NCBI GenBank assembly: GCA_965230005.1
Contig: OZ245934.1
Coordinates: forward strand, 1,674,001-1,738,000
Length of the DNA: 64,000 bases
Direction: 5' to 3'
Source of the DNA: SZUA-309 sp965230005
Lineage (GTDB): Bacteria > Pseudomonadota > Gammaproteobacteria > Pseudomonadales > Azotimanducaceae
Numbering within the stretch: the stretch's first letter is position 1; each line of letters opens with the position of its first letter. The notes below the pieces were generated by a model that had not been told where the DNA came from, searched no databases, and saw only the letters and a program-made list of their open reading frames with translations. This document shows positions 16,821 to 25,189 of this stretch, piece after piece. A program made the translations under genes and the position numbers.

Positions 16821-18467
16821 TTATCTCCTCGTGAGTCGGGTAACGAATGCCGTGGGGTCGGCTGGCGGCAGATCGCCCCGCCACGCGACGTGTCGGTCAG
16901 GGCGCACGAGCACCAGCTTCGTCTCGAGCCAGTCGGCTTCCTTCGGGCGCTGGCAGTTCAAGGTCTTGAACGGCAATCCCGTGGCCTCGGCCGCCTGTGC
17001 CAGTTCACCCGCGCCTTCCGCCGCCTCGAAACAGAGCAGCGCATAGCCATCGCCGAGCGCGTCGTAGACGGAGCCTCCGTCCTCGAGCCAGAAGTGGGGC
17101 ATCCGGCAGCCGGGTACCGTGGACGGTGTGTACTCACCCATGGAGTAGCTCGGGGCTTCGCTGCCGTCGTACTCGATGATCGGCGAATCGTCGTAGTAAT
17201 AGCCGAAGTTCAGGCCCTCGCAGGCAAACTGCGGTTCGTTGATCTCGTATAGCTGCTTACCGATCTTCCTCCGCACCATGTTGCCGAGGAAGCCCGGGCG
17301 CTCGAGGGTTTTCGGAATCTGGCGCCTTTGCGAGCGGTCTATGTATTCGAGGGCTTTGCCCATGGCCAGCTGACTCACCTGCTCGGTGATCGGGTGACGT
17401 TCACGCTCGTGGGCCTCGAGGAGCGCTTCGCTCGCCTGGCCGTTCAATACCGCTGCCATCATCCAGCTGAGGTTGGTGCAGTCAGCAATTCCGGCATTCA
17501 TGCCGTAACCGGCAAAGGGGATCCAGATGTGTGCCGCATCACCGCAGATGAAAACGTTGTTCTCCCGAAACCTGGCGGCCACGAGCCGACGCGCGGTCCA
17601 GTCCTGGTGGTGGACGACCTCCCAGCTGAAGTTCTCATCGACACCCAGTACGTCACGGATGGACTGATCGCGATCGATTTCCTCGAAGTCCCGACCCACT
17701 GCTAGCGCGCGATGGATAAGCCAGAGCTCGTCGCCGTCGATGGCGACCACGGTGCCGGTGATGCGCGGATTCAGCACCCAGGTCATCCAGGCCGGGCGGC
17801 TCGGAAAGAGATTTTTGATCGCCGGGCAGCGAACGAGGGTGGAGCGTGATTTGCTGATCTCCGCGTCTCCCAGCAGCTTGACGTTCAGCTGCTTGCGAAT
17901 GCGGCTCGAGCCCCCATCACAGCCGATCAGATAGCGGCTCCTGATGGTGACAGCCCCACCGTCTTTGGTTTCGCAGTAGGCGGTCACGCCGTCGCCGTGG
18001 TCTTCGTAATGATCGAAAGATGTCTCCGGCAGGATCGTGATGCGCTCGAAGGACCTGGCGTGGGCATGCAGGATCGGATTCAGGTAGAGCTGGCTGACCC
18101 GGACCACCGGCTCCGGCGTGCCCCAGTGACTGTCCGGGTAACCGGGAGCAGAGCGACCGTTGCCGTTCAGGCGTTCCTTCCGACTGGGCTGAGTGATCCG
18201 GGTGATTTCCTCACCGCTCACCGCGGTGGCATAGAGCACGTCTGTCGGGAAGTCGTCTTCGAGACCCGCGCCCCTGACCTCGTCCGCCACACCCAGCTGC
18301 CGGAAGATCTCCATGGTGCGCGCCGCCACCGTGTTGCACTTTGCGTCGGCAGGTTCGTTCTCACCGCGACTCTCCACAACGGTGACGTCAATACCGCGTC
18401 GCGCCAGATCCATGGCCGCCGTAAGGCCCACGGGGCCCGCGCCGATGATCGTTACCTGGGTCTCCAT
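16821..18467 (-). CDS. FAD-dependent aromatic monooxygenase (PheA/TfdB-like)
   Basis: The 548-residue group A flavin hydroxylase shows GAGPVGL at 9-15 (FAD ADP-binding), the DG motif in LIGCDGGSSRIRKQL and the GD motif in FICGDAAHIWIPFAGYGMNAG. A C-terminal thioredoxin-like domain ends near RPDRHVAWRG, typical of phenol/chlorophenol hydroxylases. It would hydroxylate a phenolic substrate with NAD(P)H and O2. ATG 18467 follows a purine-rich site (GAAGGGGAAG). It is first in an operon with an SDR and an amidohydrolase, and divergent from a LysR gene that probably controls it. Confidence 0.93.
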   Translation of the reverse strand: METQVTIIGAGPVGLTAAMDLARRGIDVTVVESRGENEPADAKCNTVAARTMEIFRQLGVADEVRGAGLEDDFPTDVLYATAVSGEEITRITQPSRKERLNGNGRSAPGYPDSHWGTPEPVVRVSQLYLNPILHAHARSFERITILPETSFDHYEDHGDGVTAYCETKDGGAVTIRSRYLIGCDGGSSRIRKQLNVKLLGDAEISKSRSTLVRCPAIKNLFPSRPAWMTWVLNPRITGTVVAIDGDELWLIHRALAVGRDFEEIDRDQSIRDVLGVDENFSWEVVHHQDWTARRLVAARFRENNVFICGDAAHIWIPFAGYGMNAGIADCTNLSWMMAAVLNGQASEALLEAHERERHPITEQVSQLAMGKALEYIDRSQRRQIPKTLERPGFLGNMVRRKIGKQLYEINEPQFACEGLNFGYYYDDSPIIEYDGSEAPSYSMGEYTPSTVPGCRMPHFWLEDGGSVYDALGDGYALLCFEAAEGAGELAQAAEATGLPFKTLNCQRPKEADWLETKLVLVRPDRHVAWRGDLPPADPTAFVTRLTRR

Positions 18468-18511
18468 GTGCTTCCCCTTCTCCACAGTCGAAGCGCGAGC
18501 ATGGCGCTTCG

Positions 18512-18531
18512 CCGGCTATCAGTTAAGCCGG
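18512..18531. promoter_or_regulatory. Inverted repeat in the LysR/monooxygenase divergent promoter
   Basis: CCGGCT and AGCCGG flank an 8-bp A/T-rich centre within the 119-bp region between the divergent monooxygenase (start 18467) and LysR gene (start 18587). Such an inverted repeat between divergent genes is where LysR regulators bind. The classical T-N11-A form is not obvious. Confidence 0.45.
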
Positions 18532-18586
18532 ACTTTCAGATATCTGTTATCGTCGTTACCGGATACCGTTAGGACAAGGCAATCCA

Positions 18587-19495
18587 ATGCCGACCCTCAG
18601 AAACGTCAATCTCAACCTGCTGCCGGTGCTGCATGCCCTCGTCCACCACCGCAGCGTCACCCGGGCCGGCGAAGCGCTGAACATGAGTCAGTCGGCAGTG
18701 AGCGATGCCCTCGCCCACCTGCGGCACGTCTTCGACGATCCCCTCCTGATCAAAAGTGGCCGACAGATGCTGTTGACCGATCTCGCCAAGACGCTGATCC
18801 CCCAGGTCGATGAAGCCGTGGGCAGCATTCAGGCGCTCTTCGATACCCCGGACCTCGATCCCGGTACCCTGTCCCGGCAGTTTGTGATCGGCACCGCGGA
18901 TTCCGTGATGATGACGGTGGGGCCAGTACTCGTTGAATCTCTCACCAGCCTTGCGCCCGCGGTCAGCGTGCAGTTCGTGAGTCTCGGCGCTGAATCGCTC
19001 CGGCAGATGAAGGCGGGCGAGATCGACCTCATGATCGGACCCGCAGAGGTACTGACCCAGATGCTCGAGTACCGCTCCCGTGCGCTCTATCAGGACGAGT
19101 TCGTCTGCATCATGCGCAGCCGGCACCCGCTCGCCCGGCGCAAACTCACCGCCAGGGCCTACTGGTCTGCCACCCATGCCAGCTACCAGCCGGACAACCT
19201 CATGGAAGGCACCCTCGAGAACCAGCTCATGCGCCGGGAGGGAGCGAGCACCGTTACCGTGGCAAAGGTGCCGCAGTTCAGCCTGCTCCCCTTCATCGTT
19301 GAAAAAACCGACTGTCTGGCGATGGTGTCACGTCGGGTGGCGGAACTGATGCGGAAGCAGGCGGACATCGTCATCCGCGAGCTGCCCTTTCAGCCGACGC
19401 CGATTCCCATGTCCATGTTCTGGAACGACATCAAGCACAACGACCCGGCACACCGCTGGTTCCGCGAGCTGCTCGAGGCCCTGCCGATCAGCTGA
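18587..19495 (+). CDS. LysR-type transcriptional regulator
   Basis: The 302-residue protein has an N-terminal winged HTH (NLNLLPVLHALVHHRSVTRAGEALNMSQSAVSDALAHLR, about 8-46) in the NodD/NahR/LinR style. A periplasmic-binding-like effector domain follows from about 90. It is divergent from the flavin monooxygenase operon. Its 3' end overlaps the convergent extradiol dioxygenase by 8 bp. It most likely activates the aromatic operon in response to a pathway compound. Confidence 0.92.
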   Translation: MPTLRNVNLNLLPVLHALVHHRSVTRAGEALNMSQSAVSDALAHLRHVFDDPLLIKSGRQMLLTDLAKTLIPQVDEAVGSIQALFDTPDLDPGTLSRQFVIGTADSVMMTVGPVLVESLTSLAPAVSVQFVSLGAESLRQMKAGEIDLMIGPAEVLTQMLEYRSRALYQDEFVCIMRSRHPLARRKLTARAYWSATHASYQPDNLMEGTLENQLMRREGASTVTVAKVPQFSLLPFIVEKTDCLAMVSRRVAELMRKQADIVIRELPFQPTPIPMSMFWNDIKHNDPAHRWFRELLEALPIS

Positions 19496-20381
19496 CCGGT
19501 TGCAGCGTTTCCGGGAACAACCCCTCCGCCTCGGGCTTGTGACCCCAGATGCTGAGCGCATCGAACTGACCCACAGGCCATTCCGCATCCATGGGGATTT
19601 CGAGACCGCCCGTGCCGAACTCGATCTCGAAGCCGGAGGGCGTGCGCACGTAGAAGGACGTCATCTCGTCGTTCGGGTGCCGACCGATTCCCATGGCAAT
19701 CGGCGCCCCCGCCTCCACGGCACGGTCGTAGGCACGACCCACGTCATCCAGGTCTTCCACCTGCAGCATCATGTGATGCACCCCCCGGTGCCCGGGCACC
19801 TCGGAGATCGCCAGGGTGTGGTGGCGCGGGTTGCAGTGAAAGAACCGGACCTTCAGCCCCGCATCGATGTCATCCGAGTGCCGGAAACCCAGCAGCCCCA
19901 TGTAGAAGTCCGTGGCAGCCTGGAGCTCCGGCACCATGAGCACGACGTGGCCGAGACCCTGCTCACCGGTCACGAATCCGGAGATGCCATGACCGGGCTC
20001 GAAAGGCGCGTTACCTGCTTGCAGGCCGTAGCTGAGCTCATGTCGAAAGCCGGCCTGATCGTTGAACCAGGCGATGCCGGCAACGCCACGAGCCTGCGCC
20101 AGCTCGTCGTCACCCACCTGCACAGCAACGTCCGCAGCCTCCAGCCTGGCTACTGCCTCGGCAAGCAGGGCGGCATCGCCAACCTCCCAACCCACGTAGT
20201 CCAGCTGGTTGCTTTCACCCGGGCTGACGGCGATCCGCCAGGCTGCATCGTCGACCCTGAGACGTACGGTCTCATCGTCCGCAGCGGAAACCACCTCCAA
20301 CCCGAGAATGTCCGGGGCAAAGGTGCGCCACTCCCGGGCATTCGGTGAAGAGAAACCGAGATAGCTGAGTGACTTGATCAT
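19488..20381 (-). CDS. Type I extradiol ring-cleavage dioxygenase (BphC/HsaC-like)
   Basis: The 297-residue protein has two vicinal-oxygen-chelate domains. Fe ligands fit H145 in QGLGHVVLMV, H202 or H203 in GVHHMMLQ and E254 in FEIEFG. It would cleave a catechol meta to the hydroxyls. ATG 20381 is preceded by AAGGAG. It lies 24 bp after the HsaA-like gene on the same strand, so hydroxylation followed by ring cleavage is a natural pathway step. Substrate (biphenyl-, naphthalene- or steroid-like catechol) is not determined. Confidence 0.93.
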   Translation of the reverse strand: MIKSLSYLGFSSPNAREWRTFAPDILGLEVVSAADDETVRLRVDDAAWRIAVSPGESNQLDYVGWEVGDAALLAEAVARLEAADVAVQVGDDELAQARGVAGIAWFNDQAGFRHELSYGLQAGNAPFEPGHGISGFVTGEQGLGHVVLMVPELQAATDFYMGLLGFRHSDDIDAGLKVRFFHCNPRHHTLAISEVPGHRGVHHMMLQVEDLDDVGRAYDRAVEAGAPIAMGIGRHPNDEMTSFYVRTPSGFEIEFGTGGLEIPMDAEWPVGQFDALSIWGHKPEAEGLFPETLQPVS

Positions 20382-20405
20382 GATCGTCGCTCCTTGTTCA
20401 TCCAC

Positions 20406-21575
20406 TCAGTACATGACCGCCGGCGGCGCTTCAGCTCCGAAGGAGTGACTCGCCCAGGCCCCATAGATCGTGTCTGCGGCGTCACAAATGTGGGTGCCGC
20501 CGGTTCTCAAATCGCGCCAGTAGCGCTCGATGGGGCGCGTGGTCCAGATGGCGGCGGAGCCGGCCCGGGAGAAGAGCTTGTCTACCCCGAAAAGCACGCG
20601 CTGCACGGCGCGGACCTGATTGCGCCGGAACTCTAGGCGCTGCGACTTGCTGATGGGATTCCCCTGCCCGAGCTGCTCCATCCACTGGCTGATCATTGCG
20701 TCCAGGTGAGTGATACCTGCCGCCAGATCAGCCTCCACCTCGGCAAGCGCTTCCTGCTGATAGGGATCGGTTTTGCCGACCACACCCGCTACGGACACTC
20801 GCGTCTTCAGGTATTCGCGATACTGCTCGATGGCACCGGAGGCAATCCCGAAGGTGGCCGAGGCGATGGCGGCTGAGAAGATGCAGCCGAAAGGCAGGTG
20901 ATAGAGGGGTTTGTCTGCCTGACGACCGTTGTATTCGCCTTCCGCCAGGCCGCCATGGAGCACCGTACGGTACTCGGGCACAAAAGCGTGCTGCACACGG
21001 ATGTCTTTGCTGCCTGTGCCGGACAGACCCATGACGTGCCAGGAGTCAGCGACAATTTCGTAGTCGCCGCGCGGCAGGAAGAAGTGTCGCACCTCCGGCG
21101 GCTTGCCCGGATTGCCGTCCTCATCAACCACGAGGCCACCCAATACCACCCAGTTGCAGTGATCGGTGCCCGTTGAATACTGCCACTGGCCGGAGAACCG
21201 GAACCCGTCGCCTTCCCGGACGGCTCGCCCCTGGGGCGCATAAGGCGAGGCGACCCAGGTGTCCGGGTCTTTGCCGTAAATCTCGTCCTGCACTTTCGGG
21301 TCGAGGAGTGCGACTTCCCAGGGATGCACGCCAACCACACCGGCGATCCAACCGGCCGACGGGTTGTAGCGCCCGACTGCCCGCGCCCACTCGAGAAAAT
21401 CCAGAGGATCGGCCTCGAAGCCGCCGTGGCTCTGAGCCTGCAGCAGCCGCATGCCTCCGGATTTCTCCAGGATGGCCCGGGCTGGTTCGGTGAGTTGCCC
21501 ACACCGATCGCTGGCGATGTGTTCTTCGCGCAGCTTCTCCGCGTGATCGTGAATGTATTGGACGGCTTCGTGCAT
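20406..21575 (-). CDS. Acyl-CoA-dehydrogenase-fold flavin monooxygenase (HsaA-like)
   Basis: The 389-residue protein shows the acyl-CoA dehydrogenase fold of two-component flavin hydroxylases: GGFEADPLDFLEWARAVGRYNPSAGWIAGV near 51-80, FSGQWQYSTGTDHCNWVVLGG near 127-147, and WHVMGLSGTGSKDIRV near 179-194. HsaA-type enzymes hydroxylate phenolic rings with FMNH2 supplied by a reductase. It is first of a two-gene operon with the extradiol dioxygenase. Two palindromic TetR sites lie just upstream (21601-21618, 21650-21667), so the divergent TetR gene probably represses it. Confidence 0.88.
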   Translation of the reverse strand: MHEAVQYIHDHAEKLREEHIASDRCGQLTEPARAILEKSGGMRLLQAQSHGGFEADPLDFLEWARAVGRYNPSAGWIAGVVGVHPWEVALLDPKVQDEIYGKDPDTWVASPYAPQGRAVREGDGFRFSGQWQYSTGTDHCNWVVLGGLVVDEDGNPGKPPEVRHFFLPRGDYEIVADSWHVMGLSGTGSKDIRVQHAFVPEYRTVLHGGLAEGEYNGRQADKPLYHLPFGCIFSAAIASATFGIASGAIEQYREYLKTRVSVAGVVGKTDPYQQEALAEVEADLAAGITHLDAMISQWMEQLGQGNPISKSQRLEFRRNQVRAVQRVLFGVDKLFSRAGSAAIWTTRPIERYWRDLRTGGTHICDAADTIYGAWASHSFGAEAPPAVMY

Positions 21576-21600
21576 GTGCTCTCCCTCCGCTCAGGTCTTC

Positions 21601-21618
21601 CTGTAACGATCACTACAG
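21601..21618. promoter_or_regulatory. TetR operator, copy 1
   Basis: The 18-bp site CTGTAACGATCACTACAG is nearly palindromic (CTGTA..GATC..TACAG). A second copy with the same GATCACTACAG half lies 49 bp further on. Both are inside the 106-bp region between the HsaA-like operon and the divergent TetR gene. Confidence 0.72.
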
Positions 21619-21649
21619 TAAATCTTGCGCCCGCCGTCGTCAATAGTTA

Positions 21650-21667
21650 ATGTATCGATCACTACAG
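21650..21667. promoter_or_regulatory. TetR operator, copy 2
   Basis: ATGTATCGATCACTACAG matches copy 1 at 15 of 18 bases and is again centred on GATC. It lies 14 bp before the TetR ATG at 21682, where bound repressor would block its own expression. Confidence 0.7.
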
Positions 21668-21681
21668 GAATCCAGTCGCTC

Positions 21682-22317
21682 ATGCCCAACGCCCAGCAGA
21701 ACGCCCCTCGAAAGCGCGCCAACGGAATCGAAGCCCGGGAGAAAATCCTCGATGCGGCGGGAGAGATCGCCAGTGAGCGAGGCTACGAGGGCACGAGCAT
21801 CTCGCTGGTCAGCAAGCGCTCGGGGTTCCCCGCGAGCTCCATCTACTGGCACTTCAAAGACAAAGACGACCTGATTTCCGCGGTCATCGAACGCTCCTTC
21901 AACGCCTGGATTGAAGCCCTGAAGGACATTGAGCCACCGGATGAGGACGCGCCACTGGAACGCTTCGTACAGCACCAGGTGGTGCAGGCCTGCGAGGCGC
22001 TCAAGGCGGCACCGGATTTTCTGCGGCTCGGGCTGATGCTGGGTCTCGAGCAGCGTCCAGAAGAACCTACAGCGCGCCGCATGTTCCTCAAGGTGCGTTC
22101 ACAGGCGTTCCGTAACGCGGTGAAGTCCTACCGGAAAAAGCTGCCTGATCTGAACCAGAAGGCGCTGGAACAGCTGGCGAGCTACACGATCGCCATGGCC
22201 GACGGCGTGTTCATATCCCGGGAGGTGGCCGACAAGACCAAGGACCTCATGGATCAGCACGAACTGCAGACCGCGGCCATCCTCGGTGTCATCAGCAAGC
22301 TTCGGAACACCGGCTGA
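21682..22317 (+). CDS. TetR/AcrR family regulator of the HsaA-like operon
   Basis: The 211-residue protein has an HTH at about 20-65 (AREKILDAAGEIASERGYEGTSISLVSKRSGFPASSIYWHFKDKDDL). ATG 21682 is chosen because the operator pair lies directly upstream; a longer frame would include it. It is divergent from the HsaA-like/extradiol operon and is the probable repressor acting at 21601-21618 and 21650-21667. The effector would be a ring substrate or CoA ester; this is inference. Confidence 0.92.
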   Translation: MPNAQQNAPRKRANGIEAREKILDAAGEIASERGYEGTSISLVSKRSGFPASSIYWHFKDKDDLISAVIERSFNAWIEALKDIEPPDEDAPLERFVQHQVVQACEALKAAPDFLRLGLMLGLEQRPEEPTARRMFLKVRSQAFRNAVKSYRKKLPDLNQKALEQLASYTIAMADGVFISREVADKTKDLMDQHELQTAAILGVISKLRNTG

Positions 22318-22350
22318 GCCGGTGCCAGCGCTTCGGGCAGCGATCTGCCA

Positions 22351-23010
22351 CTAGCGCTCGCGCGCCAGCTCCTGATCAATCCCTGCTGCGATCGCAGCGA
22401 GTCCTGCGTCGAACTGCGCGTCGAGATAGTTATCGGGTAGCCCGCCCAGCGCCTGCGCCATGACGCTGTGACCACTGGCCAGGGCTTCGCGGCGGTTCTC
22501 AGCCATACTCTCGACGACGTCGCCCTGCCGGTGCCAGAGTTCATCTCTGGCGGTCGAGGCCTCCACGTAGTCTGCTATCACCCGAACCGCGAGGAAGGCA
22601 GACATCGGATCAAGGCCGAGGTTAACCAGCCGCTGCACGGCTTTCTCGTGCACGGCGAGAATCCTGCCGCGAAGACGCGGTGTGCTCCCGGCGAACGCCG
22701 CCAGACCGGGCGCCGACTGAAACATCATCCTGAGACTGCGCCCCACTTCCAGCAGCAAGGAGCGCAGCTCTGTCTCTTCGCCGGCCTCGATGAGCGCGTC
22801 CACGTCGCCAATCAGCCGGTCGGCAACGGCCGCGTTCACTGCGTCGATCCCAGGCACATGGTGATAAAGCGTAGACATCGCCACCCCGAGCTCGCGCGCG
22901 AGGCGCGTCATCGAAAGTTCCTCGAGACCGATATGCAGCGCCGCTTCGACGATCTGCTCAAAGCTGATCTTCGCCGGTCTGCCCCTGTTTCGCTCCGCCA
23001 CGCTATCCAC
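22351..23010 (-). CDS. TetR/AcrR family transcriptional regulator
   Basis: About 219 residues from GTG 23010. The N-terminus RNRGRPAKISFEQIVEAALHIGLEELSMTRLARELGVAMSTLYHHV is a clear TetR HTH. The C-terminal domain follows the TetR_C pattern with LLLEVGRSLRMMFQSAPGLAAF. The start is uncertain: the frame is open to 23058, but that would include the palindrome at 23022-23038, which is better seen as its operator. It is divergent from the VOC/SDR pair and probably regulates it. Confidence 0.88.
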   Translation of the reverse strand: MDSVAERNRGRPAKISFEQIVEAALHIGLEELSMTRLARELGVAMSTLYHHVPGIDAVNAAVADRLIGDVDALIEAGEETELRSLLLEVGRSLRMMFQSAPGLAAFAGSTPRLRGRILAVHEKAVQRLVNLGLDPMSAFLAVRVIADYVEASTARDELWHRQGDVVESMAENRREALASGHSVMAQALGGLPDNYLDAQFDAGLAAIAAGIDQELARER

Positions 23011-23021
23011 CAGAGTTATTT

Positions 23022-23038
23022 TTCGATAGTATATCGAA
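23022..23038. promoter_or_regulatory. Candidate TetR operator (TTCGATA-GTA-TATCGAA)
   Basis: This is a perfect 17-bp palindrome between the divergent TetR gene (start 23010) and VOC gene (start 23064), overlapping an A/T-rich stretch fit for a -10 region. Layout and size match the site at 7279-7295, although the sequence differs. Confidence 0.72.
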
Positions 23039-23063
23039 TATTCGCTGAACAGGGACACGAGTC

Positions 23064-23456
23064 ATGGCATTTACCGGCATTCATCACCTGGTTATCCGGG
23101 TTCACGATCTGGAAGCCTCGATAAAACAGTGGCGCGACACGCTGGGAATGCCCTTGAGCCGCACCCAGAGCAACGAATCTCTGGGCGTGCATCAGGCCAT
23201 CTTCGATCTACCGGGGGGCGGGTTCATCGAACTGGTGGCCCCCACCGATGACCAGTCTCCCGTCGCCAAAGCCCTCGCCTCCCGCGGTGAAGGCGTGCAT
23301 CTGGTGTCCATGAGCGTTCAGAACGTGGACGACACCGTCGAACAACTGGCGGCAAACAACGTTGTCACCCTTGGGGAGCCTGGCGGCCCACGCTTCGTCC
23401 ACCCGAAAGCGGCGAGCGGCGTGATGCTCGGCCTCACCCAGACGGAGGCACAATGA
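23064..23456 (+). CDS. VOC-family protein (glyoxalase/epimerase fold)
   Basis: The 130-residue protein carries a single vicinal-oxygen-chelate domain beginning GIHHLVIRVHDLEASIKQW. H8 (or H7), E in FIELVAP and H in GVHLVSMSV could bind metal. The last position, where methylmalonyl-CoA epimerase has Glu, reads SGVMLGLTQ, so that ligand seems absent and the reaction is uncertain. Its TGA overlaps the ATG of the following SDR gene, so the two are co-translated and probably act on one substrate. Confidence 0.85.
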   Translation: MAFTGIHHLVIRVHDLEASIKQWRDTLGMPLSRTQSNESLGVHQAIFDLPGGGFIELVAPTDDQSPVAKALASRGEGVHLVSMSVQNVDDTVEQLAANNVVTLGEPGGPRFVHPKAASGVMLGLTQTEAQ

Positions 23457-24214
23457 TGGATCTCCAGGGCGCGGTGGCTGTCGTCACGGGCGGGGCCGAT
23501 GGGATTGGTTTAGGGGCCGCGAAAGGCTTCAAGGCAGCGAACGCTCAGGTGGTCATCGGCGATGTGAACGCCGAGCGCCTGAACGCCGAGGCATCCGCCG
23601 CGGGGCTTATCGGAGTCACTTGCGACGTGCGCAGCGCCGAACAGATCGAAGCGCTGGCGGCGACGGCGCAGGCACTCGGTGACGTAGACCTGGTGATGGC
23701 CAACGCGGGCGTTGCGGTCGGCGGTCGCTTCGAACTCATTCCCACCAGCGAATGGGAACGCCTCTTCGATGTGAACGTCCTGGGCGTGGTCCGGACCATC
23801 AACGCCTTCCTGCCCGGCATGATGGAACGCGGGCGGGGGCACATCGTGATCACAGGCTCCTCCGCCGGATTGTTCCGTGGAAGCGGCATGGATGCCCCCT
23901 ACGCCGCCTCTAAATACGCCTTACGGGGGCTCGCCCAGGGGCTGGCCGTTTACCTAAAGGAAAGCGGGATATCAGTGCACTACCTCGCGCCCAGAATCAC
24001 CGACACCGCCTTTCCCCGCTCCTCGACGGCCTGGGGCCGAAAAGGCAGCCGGATCACCAGCGATCGGGACATTGGCGACGACTACGACACCGTGGACGAC
24101 GTCGTCGCGGCACTGATCAGTGGCATCGATGCCGGTGACTACCTCGTCAGTCTGACACCGGATACGGAAGCGAAACTCACCGCGCTGGCAAACGATCCGC
24201 TCGCTGATCTGTAA
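23453..24214 (+). CDS. Short-chain dehydrogenase/reductase, classical
   Basis: The 253-residue protein has TGGADGIGL (cofactor glycines), ANAGVAVG, catalytic S in ITGSSAG and YAASK with the YxxxK pair (Y near 153, K near 157). It has all catalytic residues, unlike the two atypical SDRs in this region. It overlaps the VOC gene start to stop and should oxidise or reduce an alcohol/ketone in the same pathway. Confidence 0.92.
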   Translation: MMDLQGAVAVVTGGADGIGLGAAKGFKAANAQVVIGDVNAERLNAEASAAGLIGVTCDVRSAEQIEALAATAQALGDVDLVMANAGVAVGGRFELIPTSEWERLFDVNVLGVVRTINAFLPGMMERGRGHIVITGSSAGLFRGSGMDAPYAASKYALRGLAQGLAVYLKESGISVHYLAPRITDTAFPRSSTAWGRKGSRITSDRDIGDDYDTVDDVVAALISGIDAGDYLVSLTPDTEAKLTALANDPLADL

Positions 24215-24249
24215 GCGGGCTCCTGACGCGGGCGCATCAGCACTCGGCA

Positions 24250-25044
24250 CTAGAAAATCGAGTAATGCTGTCCGCCGTCAATGACGATGTTCTGACCGAC
24301 AATAAAACGAGCCAGCTCACTGCAGAGGAAAGCGGCCATCGGCGCCAGATCGTCGGCCTGGCCGGAAAAACCGGCGGGAATGTGGTTGTGTTCAATGAAG
24401 TGGGCACGCACGACTTCCGGATCCCGCTCCAGGCCAAAAGCGTCTGCGTAGTCGCCCATGATCTCTGCCGCCCCTTCCGTTTGAAACATGCCCGGGAGCA
24501 GGTTGTTGATGTTCACCCCGTACTGGGCGATCTCGCGGGACACGCTGGCGGTGTAGTTCAGGAGTGCAGACCGCGCCGGGCCCGACATGAGTCGCCAGAT
24601 CATCGGATTCTTTGCCGAGAAGGTCGCGATGTTGACGATGCGCCCCCAGCCCTTCGCCTTCATGCCCGGGATGTAATGGCGCATGATCTCGATGGGGCCG
24701 ATCAGTGCGGTCTCCAGGGATTCTCGCCATTGTTCCGGTTCCACTTTCAGGAAGTCGCCGTTCGGGGCCGGCGGTTTGATGGTGATGGCCAGAATGTCCG
24801 GATCCGGGCAGGCTTCGAAGAGCGTTGCTCGCCCCGTTTCCGTCGACGAGTCTGCAACAATCGGCGTCACCGGTATCCCATACTGCTGGGATATCTCGCT
24901 GGCCGCCTGCTGCAGGCGCTCTTCCCGACGCGCAGAGATGTAGAGATCTACCCCGGCTTCTGCGAGCCGCTCCGCCGTCGCCCGCCCCATGCCTGCGCTG
25001 CCGCCAGCCATGAGGGCCTTCTTGCCCTGGATCTTCAAGTCCAT
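24250..25044 (-). CDS. Atypical short-chain dehydrogenase/reductase
   Basis: The 264-residue protein has a glycine motif AGGSAGMGRATA and an SDR C-terminus VGQNIVIDGGQHYSIF. The region that normally holds YxxxK reads RLMSGPARSALL, so the catalytic pair is missing, and the NNAG-like motif is altered to AITIKPPAPNGD. It is convergent with the VOC/SDR pair. It resembles the SDR at 16039-16818 in these losses and may form a shared subfamily with altered chemistry. Confidence 0.85.
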   Translation of the reverse strand: MDLKIQGKKALMAGGSAGMGRATAERLAEAGVDLYISARREERLQQAASEISQQYGIPVTPIVADSSTETGRATLFEACPDPDILAITIKPPAPNGDFLKVEPEQWRESLETALIGPIEIMRHYIPGMKAKGWGRIVNIATFSAKNPMIWRLMSGPARSALLNYTASVSREIAQYGVNINNLLPGMFQTEGAAEIMGDYADAFGLERDPEVVRAHFIEHNHIPAGFSGQADDLAPMAAFLCSELARFIVGQNIVIDGGQHYSIF

Positions 25045-25129
25045 AGACGTTTCGCTCCTTCCCCTTACCCTTTCAGAATTTCAGCCGCTTTCTTCCATCA
25101 CTTAGCTTTTCGCCCGGCTCTTGTTGCCG

Positions 25130-25189
25130 GTTCTCTCTTATCCCCGTTCTCTTTCTGCCAGTTCTCCTTTATCCCGATTCTCTTTCACC
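25130..25189. repeat. Short degenerate tandem repeat (GTTCTCYTTATCCC-like units)
   Basis: Four imperfect units of 14-16 bp (GTTCTCTCTTATCCCC, GTTCTCTTTCTGCCA, GTTCTCCTTTATCCC, GATTCTCTTTCACC) stand side by side in the 140-bp gap between two genes on the minus strand, touching the stop of the SnoaL-like gene. No function is evident. Confidence 0.6.
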
